Source of the DNA: Planctomycetota bacterium
GTDB lineage: Bacteria > Planctomycetota > UBA8742 > UBA2392
Direction of reading: 5' to 3'
Assembly: GCA_019636215.1 (NCBI GenBank)
Contig: JAHBXZ010000005.1
Coordinates: 212,420-276,419 of the forward strand
DNA length: 64,000 bases
Made by a program: the position numbers and the translations under genes. The notes beneath the pieces are model-generated. The model saw nothing but the letters and a program-made list of their open reading frames with translations, made no database searches and had not been told where the DNA came from. Below, in pieces: positions 58,653 to 64,000 of this stretch (positions are counted from its first letter, which is position 1; each line of letters starts with the position of its first letter).

Positions 58653-59321
58653 TCAGCTGATCAGCACCAGCACGTCGGCCAGTTCGTTCTTGTCGTCTGC
58701 CTGCCTTGGCAGCACCGCACCCAGCCTCTCGCCGGCCTGTTCGATGGCCTCGGCAAGGGCATCCGGGATCGGCTTCTTGCGCAGCGCGGCCGTCAGGTTG
58801 TTGCAGATCTCATCCAGCGCGGGCTGTCCCAGTTTGCCCGTCACTGCTTCGTCAGCCAGTACCACGGCGCGGTGTTCCAGCAGGCTGACGTAAATCATCA
58901 GGCCGCTGGAGCCCCTGGTGTGGTGTATGCGCTGGTCAAAGAACACCCCGCCGGCCGCCCGCAGAACCTCTGCGGCGGCCTCGGCCCTTGGTGTGAACAG
59001 CATCGCCAGCCAGCCAATGCGCGATGCCAACGCCACGCCCAGCGCAAACCCGCCGGGGATGATGATCAGCGCGTGCCACCATTCAATCCACAGGCCCTGG
59101 CCCCAGTCCACCTCGCGCGGGCCCTGGAACACCAGCCACACGGTCACAAACAGGGCCAGCCCGATCAACAGCCCGAAGGTGTCCTCGGCGCGGTCGTAGC
59201 GGCCGCTTTGGGTGGCCACGACTGGCACGATCTCGGCGCTGGTCCTGGCCTCTGCGGCAACCACGGCCTCGGCAATGCGTTTGCGTTCCTGCAGACCGAA
59301 CAACTGGTGGGCTCTCTTCAT
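58653..59321 (-). CDS. TPM-domain membrane protein (partner of the next gene)
   Basis: A 222-residue protein. Its ATG at 59321 overlaps the stop of the upstream gene (TAATG). Residues 10-45 (ERKRIAEAVVAAEARTSAEI) start a TPM-type domain, then two membrane spans lie at about 55-110, then a second soluble half (VLADEAVTGKLGQPALDEIC). This pattern matches the shorter YgcG-related TPM membrane proteins that often follow a secreted TPM protein. Function in these pairs is unknown; plant TPM is a photosystem assembly phosphatase. The upstream reading frame beyond 59321 is not coding. Confidence 0.85.
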   Translation of the reverse strand: MKRAHQLFGLQERKRIAEAVVAAEARTSAEIVPVVATQSGRYDRAEDTFGLLIGLALFVTVWLVFQGPREVDWGQGLWIEWWHALIIIPGGFALGVALASRIGWLAMLFTPRAEAAAEVLRAAGGVFFDQRIHHTRGSSGLMIYVSLLEHRAVVLADEAVTGKLGQPALDEICNNLTAALRKKPIPDALAEAIEQAGERLGAVLPRQADDKNELADVLVLIS

Positions 59322-60082
59322 TACCAGCCTCCGCTTGCGCCGCCGCCACGTGAGAAGCCTCCGCCGAAGCTGCCGCCGCGGAATCCGCCGCCACGGCTGC
59401 GGCCCGACAACAGCGCCATCAGCATGAATCCCAGCACCGTGAACACGATGCCCCAGAACACCCAGGCCCACCCGCCGCGGCCGCTGCGATACAGCGAGAT
59501 GCCGGTCCACACCATCAGTGCAAAGAACCCCACGATCAACACCACGGCCTGCCACGGAAACGGTGGCTTGGGCAGCTCCTCGCCGCGGGCAACATCTGCC
59601 AACACCTGCACCCCGGCCTTGATGCCGCCGGCAAAGTCACCCTGTTTGAAGCGGGGGATGATCTGGTTGTCCATGATGGACTGGCAGGTGGCGTCGTACC
59701 CGGCAGCCCAGCCCGCGCCAAGCTCTATGCGCGCCTTGCGGTCGCCCGTGGAAACCAGCAGCAGAATGCCCTTGTTCCAGGGCTGGCCGTGAAGCTTGGT
59801 GTGGCCTACACCCCACTGGTTGTAAAGCGTAGTGGCAAACGTCTCGATGGTCATGCCCGCGCCGTAATGGTCAGCCATCGACTTGATGGTAACCACCACA
59901 ATCGGGATGGCCTTTTCGTTCAAGGTGCGTTCGCAGTGCCTGCGGATCTCGGCCTTGTCGGCTTCCGCCAGCAGCCCGGCCAGGTCGCGCACGAACTCGC
60001 GCTGGGCCGGCGGGTCAAGATTGATCTGTGCGCACAGCGGCGCGCAGGCAAGCACCAGCAACAACACACCGTATCGAACCAT
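59321..60082 (-). CDS. Secreted TPM-domain (YgcG-like) protein with a C-terminal membrane tail
   Basis: A 253-residue protein. ATG 60082 has AGGAGG upstream and opens a signal peptide (MVRYGVLLLVLACAPLCAQ). The TPM domain (about 30-170) has VRDLAGLLAEADKAEIRRHC, IPIVVVTIKSM, WGVGHTKLHGQPWNKGILLL and IELGAGWAAGYD, all family hallmarks. Two membrane spans at about 175-225 and a Gly/Ser-rich tail (SGRSRGGGFRGGSFGGG) end it. The layout (signal, TPM, membrane spans, Gly-rich tail) is the standard YgcG one. It is translationally coupled to the next TPM gene. Confidence 0.92.
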   Translation of the reverse strand: MVRYGVLLLVLACAPLCAQINLDPPAQREFVRDLAGLLAEADKAEIRRHCERTLNEKAIPIVVVTIKSMADHYGAGMTIETFATTLYNQWGVGHTKLHGQPWNKGILLLVSTGDRKARIELGAGWAAGYDATCQSIMDNQIIPRFKQGDFAGGIKAGVQVLADVARGEELPKPPFPWQAVVLIVGFFALMVWTGISLYRSGRGGWAWVFWGIVFTVLGFMLMALLSGRSRGGGFRGGSFGGGFSRGGGASGGW

Positions 60083-60237
60083 GGCACCTCCTGCCGCTGA
60101 GTTTGGCCTGCGTACCTTGATCACGCCATTGCAACCCGCGCCTGTGATTGGAACGACAGCACACGCCGGATTGTGGACTAACCTTGTCCGCTACCCCGTT
60201 CCATATGGAAGGGTGCCGGGGTAACCTTGCCAACGTG

Positions 60238-61143
60238 ATGACCGCCATCAGCGACAAAGTCCGCGACCACTTCATCAACCCCCGCAACGTCGGCGAGATG
60301 GCCGATGCCACGGTGGTGGGTGAGATCGGCAGCCTGGCTTCGGGCCAGGCCCTCAAGCTTTACCTCAAGATTGACGGCAGCGAAAAGATTGTTGCCGCAA
60401 GCTTCAAGGTGTTTGGTTCGCCCCAGGCGATTGCCGCTTCGTCGGCCCTGACGGAAATGCTGGTCGGCAAGCAGATTGACGATGCCGCACGCATCACGTC
60501 TGACGACATTGCTGCGCACCTTGGCGGCCTGCCACCCGAGAAAATGCATGCCTGCGTGATCGCCATGGAAGCACTGGAAGCCGCCTACGCACGCTTTCGC
60601 GGCATCGACCTTGAAGCCGAATCAGAAGACGATCGCGGCCTGAACGTCTGCCGCTGCTACGGCGTTTCCGAGGCAAAGATCGAGCGCGCCATCCGCGACC
60701 ACAACCTCAACCACGTGCATGAAGTATCGCACTACACAACGGCCGGCGGGGGCTGCGGTTCGTGCCACGTGGATATCATCCAGATCATCGACCGCGTGCG
60801 CGCCGAGATGGCCCCGGCCAAACCCGCCGCCAAACCCGCGCCGGCGCTGGCAGGCGCGACCGGCGGTTTTTCCAACCTGCAGAAGATGCAGCTGATCCAG
60901 GAAGTGCTGGACCGCGAAATCCGCCCCGGCCTTGCCATGGACGGCGGCGACATGGAACTTGTAGACGTGCAGGGCAACAAGGTGTTCGTGCAGCTTCACG
61001 GGCACTGCAACTCCTGCAGCAGCAGCAGCGCGACCATGAAGTTCTTTGTGCAGGATCGACTGCGCGAGATGGTTGACCCGGCGATTGAAGTAATCGATAC
61101 CACAGAACATTCGGCCGAGCTGCACGCCCCGCCAATGCGATAG
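60238..61143 (+). CDS. nifU: NifU-type Fe-S protein with a degenerate IscU-like domain
   Basis: A 301-residue protein with the three NifU domains in order. In the N-terminal IscU-type domain the three cluster-scaffold cysteines are replaced: GSLASGQAL (Cys to Ser35, next Asp to Gln), FGSPQAIAASS (Cys to Ser61) and EKMHACVIA (Cys to Ala105, with a Cys one residue on). Otherwise this domain aligns closely with Azotobacter NifU. The central [2Fe-2S] domain keeps all four Cys (138, 140, 173, 176; CRC and CGSC). The C-terminal Nfu domain keeps CNSC (257, 260). So only the Nfu and BFD-like parts can hold clusters normally. ATG 60238 is chosen from alignment. A cysteine desulfurase gene follows. Confidence 0.92.
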   Translation: MTAISDKVRDHFINPRNVGEMADATVVGEIGSLASGQALKLYLKIDGSEKIVAASFKVFGSPQAIAASSALTEMLVGKQIDDAARITSDDIAAHLGGLPPEKMHACVIAMEALEAAYARFRGIDLEAESEDDRGLNVCRCYGVSEAKIERAIRDHNLNHVHEVSHYTTAGGGCGSCHVDIIQIIDRVRAEMAPAKPAAKPAPALAGATGGFSNLQKMQLIQEVLDREIRPGLAMDGGDMELVDVQGNKVFVQLHGHCNSCSSSSATMKFFVQDRLREMVDPAIEVIDTTEHSAELHAPPMR

Positions 61144-61211
61144 ATTTCCGCGGGACCGGTCGCGAGGGAACAATGTGAGGGCCCTTGCGGCCGGCCCCCC
61201 GCTGGTCAACC

Positions 61212-62435
61212 ATGACGCGACCCCTCTACTTCGACAACAACGCCACCACCTTTCCGGCCCCCGAAGCCGTGGAAGCCGCGCTGCCGCTGCTGGGCGAGTT
61301 CTATGGAAACCCCAGTTCGCAGCACGCATTCGGCCAGAAGGTTCGTCACGAACTTGAACTGGCCCGCGAACAGGTTGCCGGGCTGCTGAACGCCAGGCCC
61401 GCCGAGATCGCCTTCAACAGCGGCGCCACCGAGGGCAACAACACTGCCATCTACGCCGCGTTGCAGGCCCGGCCTGACCGCAAGCACATCATCACCGTCA
61501 AGACCGAGCACTCCAGCGTTCTGGAGGTCGTACGCAGCCTTGCCGGGCGTGGCTATCGTGTCACAGAGCTCAATGTGGACCGCGCCGGGCACCTTGACCT
61601 TGATGAGCTCAAGAACGAGATCAGCGGCGACACAGCGCTGGTCAGCACCATGTGGGCCAACAACGAAACCGGCGTGATCCACCCCGTCGGCGCGATCGGC
61701 GACATGGCCAAGCAGTTCGGGGCGCTGCTGCACGTCGATGCCGCACAGGCCGCAGGCAAACTCAGGATCGACCTGAAGCATGAACTGGCGATCGACCTTC
61801 TGACTGTCAGCGCCCACAAGTTTCATGGCCTCAAGGGCTGCGGCGCGCTGTTCGTCCGCGACGGCACCCCGCTGGAGCCCTTCATCCGCGGCGGCCACCA
61901 CGAAGGCGGCAAACGCGCCGGCACCGAAAACACCGTGGGCATCGTGGCCATGGGCGCCGCAGCCAAAGTGGCGCAACTGAAACTTGACGCAAACATCGAC
62001 CACATGCGCAAGATGCGTGACCGGCTGGAACGCGGCCTGATGAGCCAGTGCGAAGACCTTGCCCAAAACGGCGACCCGGTGTCGCGCCTGCCCAACACCA
62101 CCAACCTGGGCTTCCGGTTTGTGGATGGCGAAGCGCTGCTGATGATGATGGACGCCCACAACATCTGCGCCACGGCCGGCAGTGCCTGCCGCAGCGGCGG
62201 CATGGAGCCCAGCCACGTGCTGATGGCCATGAATGTGCCGCTGGCATTCATCCATGGCAGTGTGCGGTTCTGTGTCAGCCGCTACACCACCGAAGAAGAG
62301 GTCGACGCGCTGGTCAGCAAGGTCAGCATGATCGTCAAACGGCTGCGCGAGATGAGCCCTTTCCCGGCGGCTGCGCAGCGCGGGCCCGCGCAACCGGATC
62401 TTGAAGCCCACAAGGCCTACTTCGCCCGTGCCTGA
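61212..62435 (+). CDS. nifS: Cysteine desulfurase (NifS/IscS family)
   Basis: A 407-residue PLP enzyme that takes sulfur from cysteine for Fe-S assembly. It opens YFDNNATTFPAPEAV, has FNSGATEGNNTAIY (PLP phosphate site), EHSSVLE, STMWANNETGVIHPVG, HVDAAQAAGK, the PLP-lysine in SAHKFHGLKGCG and the catalytic cysteine loop ATAGSACRSGGMEPSHVLM. All key residues are intact. It follows nifU by 68 bases; nitrogenase genes are not present, so general Fe-S assembly is more likely than nitrogen fixation. The stop overlaps the start of the TPR gene. ATG 61212 gives the family's normal N-terminus. Confidence 0.96.
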   Translation: MTRPLYFDNNATTFPAPEAVEAALPLLGEFYGNPSSQHAFGQKVRHELELAREQVAGLLNARPAEIAFNSGATEGNNTAIYAALQARPDRKHIITVKTEHSSVLEVVRSLAGRGYRVTELNVDRAGHLDLDELKNEISGDTALVSTMWANNETGVIHPVGAIGDMAKQFGALLHVDAAQAAGKLRIDLKHELAIDLLTVSAHKFHGLKGCGALFVRDGTPLEPFIRGGHHEGGKRAGTENTVGIVAMGAAAKVAQLKLDANIDHMRKMRDRLERGLMSQCEDLAQNGDPVSRLPNTTNLGFRFVDGEALLMMMDAHNICATAGSACRSGGMEPSHVLMAMNVPLAFIHGSVRFCVSRYTTEEEVDALVSKVSMIVKRLREMSPFPAAAQRGPAQPDLEAHKAYFARA

Positions 62436-63153
62436 AGACGCGCCCCCCACATTGGATGCCATCGCCGGCGCGATTGCCGCCGGCTTCGGCCCGCGCGCGG
62501 TGATGATGGCCCGTGAGCTGTGCCGCACCTGCGACACTGACACCATGTTGCAACTGGCGGCGCTTCTTACCGAACACAACATGCACCCTCCGCTGGCCGG
62601 CATGTGGCGCAACCGTGTGCGTGACCCGCGCGAATCGGAACCCTATGCCGAGGCCCTGTGCGGCCTGGCAGCCGCCATGGCCGGGCAGGGTCGTTTCGAT
62701 GACGCGCTGCGCGTGCTGCAGGAAGCAATCGAGGAAGCACCCGCCCTGCGCCATGCGCGGCGCAGCCTGGCCTCGCTGCTGCTTGAGAAAGCAGAATACG
62801 AGAACGCGCTGGAGGCCTGCGAGCGGCTGATGGCCGAAGACCCCGCCGACGCCGAGACGGCCGAACTGCTGGGCCTGATCCGATACAGCGTGGGCGACCC
62901 GCACCTGGCCATTGAACCCCTGCAGCAGGCGCTGGAGGCCGGGCGCGCCGGCGCGGGCATTTTGCTGCTGAAGGCCCTGACATTAACTGGCAACGACGGC
63001 CATGCCGCCGAAGTGCTGCAGCGCCTGGATGCCGAGCACCACGACCGTGCGGCCGCGCTGCTGGCGCTGGAGCTTGAGGAACCCGGCAGCCCGCTGCACG
63101 CCCTGCAGGGCGCCCCCGGCATCTCCGTGTTGATGCAGAAGATTTTGGGTTAA
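62428..63153 (+). CDS. TPR-repeat protein
   Basis: A 241-residue protein. GTG 62428 overlaps the nifS stop (GTGCCTGA); a TTG at 62401 is a less likely start. Residues 75-215 are TPR-like helix pairs: GLAAAMAGQGRFDDALRVLQ, SLASLLLEKAEYENALEACE and LLGLIRYSVGDPHLAIEPLQ. The N-terminal 70 residues are helical (ARELCRTCDTDTMLQLAALL). No signal peptide. Translational coupling to nifS suggests a joint role, but TPR proteins are too general for a prediction. Confidence 0.85.
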   Translation: MPEDAPPTLDAIAGAIAAGFGPRAVMMARELCRTCDTDTMLQLAALLTEHNMHPPLAGMWRNRVRDPRESEPYAEALCGLAAAMAGQGRFDDALRVLQEAIEEAPALRHARRSLASLLLEKAEYENALEACERLMAEDPADAETAELLGLIRYSVGDPHLAIEPLQQALEAGRAGAGILLLKALTLTGNDGHAAEVLQRLDAEHHDRAAALLALELEEPGSPLHALQGAPGISVLMQKILG

Positions 63154-63933
63154 CGCACGATGCACCGGTCAGGGCCCCGGTTGGGGCAAATCGTGGCGAA
63201 CGACTGCGCCCGCACGATGGCCAAGCCATGGCCGCACGCCAGCGCCTGAGGCACCTGTTCAAGCCGTTGCCGTGATCTGTGTGTATCTGTGTTCGCCATT
63301 CGCCCAAAGCCCTCATCGGGTGGCCACCCAATGCGATGCGATCAAGGACCTGTCCTTTTGCTGTTTCGGCCTGAAGGGCCGGTTCTGTCAGCCCAGGCCG
63401 AAGGCCTGGGAACCTGAGAGAGCCCCGGCCATCCGGCCTGTAAGGCCGGTTCGCCTGGCCGGGGGCCAGTATGCCGCCCCCGTCGGGGGCTCAACGAACT
63501 CGTGTCTCTGATCTCCGCCCTGACGGGCGGAGCTAATCCATGGCGCCCCCTGCGGGGGCTCAAACGCCATGCCAGCGTTTTCGACAGAGCCTGCGCATCT
63601 GTGTCCATCCGTGGACAAACGCCGTTGCCGTGCATCACACGAACTACGCCGCGCGCTTGCGCTTGCGGCTCTTGTTCAAGCCGTTGCAGCCCACACCGCG
63701 CCGTACTTGGCGAACTTGGCGTCCTTGGCGGTAAAGCCGTTGCCGTGATCTGTGTGTATCTGTGTTCATGCGTGGACCATATCCGTTGCGTTGCACATGC
63801 CCCTCGCTGGCGCTTCGGGCTCCTGTTCACGTGATCTGTGTGTATCTGTGTTCATCCGTGGACCAAAGCCGTTGCTGTGCATCGCACGCACGACGCCGCG
63901 CGCTTGCGCTTGCGGCTCTTGTTCAAGTTGGCC
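63154..63933. repeat. Gene-free stretch filled with hairpins and direct repeats
   Basis: No gene is seen in these 780 bases. Sub-elements: a 32-base repeat at 63263-63294 and 63736-63767, with its last 23 bases again at 63831-63853; a 33-base perfect repeat at 63648-63680 and 63895-63927; and the reverse complement of the 19996-20024 repeat at 63800-63828. A cluster of seven hairpins occupies 63367-63559. Confidence 0.85.
63367..63559. repeat. Cluster of seven short hairpins
   Basis: CGGCC-tgaag-GGCCG (63367-63381), CCCAGGCC-gaa-GGCCTGGG (63392-63410), CCGGCC-tgtaa-GGCCGG (63433-63449), CTGGCC-ggg-GGCCAG (63455-63469), GCCCCC-gtc-GGGGGC (63476-63490), CTCCGCCC-tgac-GGGCGGAG (63513-63532) and GCCCCC-tgc-GGGGGC (63545-63559). 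All stems are perfect, with loops of 3-5 bases. Confidence 0.85.
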
Positions 63934-64000
63934 TTACTTGGGCGGGCCTGTTTTTTTGCGCACGTTCATGATGCGATCGACCAGGTCGTCGAACGTCTTG
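63934..64000 (-). CDS. C-terminal end of a gene running off the window
   Basis: The last 21 codons and stop of a minus-strand gene (TFDDLVDRIMNVRKKTG, ending PPK). A DDLVDR pattern near the end recalls UbiX-type flavin prenyltransferases, but the piece is far too short for a call. Coding character is supported by the neighbouring repeats ending just before its stop. Confidence 0.5.
   Translation of the reverse strand, partial: KTFDDLVDRIMNVRKKTGPPK

Noticed and set aside
57177..59792. 871-codon plus-strand frame
   Set aside because: It spans three well-supported minus-strand genes and has no domain pattern.
60238..62435. nifU-nifS as evidence of nitrogen fixation
   Set aside because: No nitrogenase or other nif genes are present, and the pair occurs in non-fixing bacteria for general Fe-S assembly.
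63154..63933. Open frames in the repeat-filled stretch
   Set aside because: They are made of repeat units and hairpins and lack ribosome sites and domain patterns.

Overview
The window is GC-rich, densely coded and bacterial, and its genes lie on both strands in short runs. Outer-membrane traits (a kdsB CMP-KDO synthetase, many signal-peptide proteins and lipoproteins) combine with features common in Planctomycetota: FHA-membrane-effector fusions, CAP-domain proteins, a VIT/VWA protein, a very large thioester alpha-2-macroglobulin, and many dispersed intergenic repeats. A planctomycete or close PVC-group relative is my best inference. No rRNA, tRNA or CRISPR array was found.

Layout. 0-9.9 kb: a radical SAM protein, a CAP lipoprotein, two secreted proteins, recR-rpoN (overlapping starts), a secreted unknown and a GT4 glycosyltransferase. 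10-13.6 kb: an ECF sigma factor, a divergent PilT-like ATPase and a PilB/GspE ATPase in one run. 13.7-19.2 kb (minus): a small membrane protein, an FHA-membrane-serine protease, an M50-like membrane protein, a PAS-GAF-GGDEF diguanylate cyclase and a membrane-anchored unknown. 19.2-21.7 kb: kdsB, a DUF4256 protein and a lipoprotein. 21.8-25.5 kb (minus): a rearranged patch with an ankyrin-SUFU-like gene lying between duplicated 3' ends of a TPR gene that itself seems to have lost its N-terminus. 25.9-34.8 kb: a structured 104-bp tandem repeat, a VIT/VWA protein, a repeat-bearing unknown, a possible FlgM-like small protein, an archaeal-type GAPDH relative, a MORN/kelch lipoprotein and a fatty-acid desaturase. 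35-41.3 kb (minus): an FHA-membrane-CAP protein behind a good sigma-54 site, and a 1030-residue secreted unknown. 41.4-45.4 kb: a mobile or plastic island with an RHS fragment, an AT-richer WD40-like lipoprotein and a RAYT (REP-associated tyrosine transposase) whose own reading frame holds a pair of inverted REP hairpins. 45.6-63.2 kb: alpha-2-macroglobulin, a secreted unknown, an SPFH-coiled coil-propeller fusion, DUF309, a beta-helix acyltransferase, an orphan methylase-like protein with an altered catalytic motif, two TPM-domain membrane proteins, nifU-nifS and a TPR protein. 63.2-63.9 kb: a gene-free stretch rich in hairpins and direct repeats, then the end of one more minus-strand gene.

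The strongest oddities are the REP pair inside the RAYT gene, a NifU whose IscU-type domain has lost all three scaffold cysteines while its other two Fe-S domains are intact, the methylase with CPPF in place of NPPY/F, the duplication around the ankyrin-SUFU gene, and the hairpin cluster at 63.4 kb. Starts were chosen from ribosome-binding sites, signal peptides and family alignment, and often differ from the longest open frame. All family calls were made by eye from motifs, without database searches.
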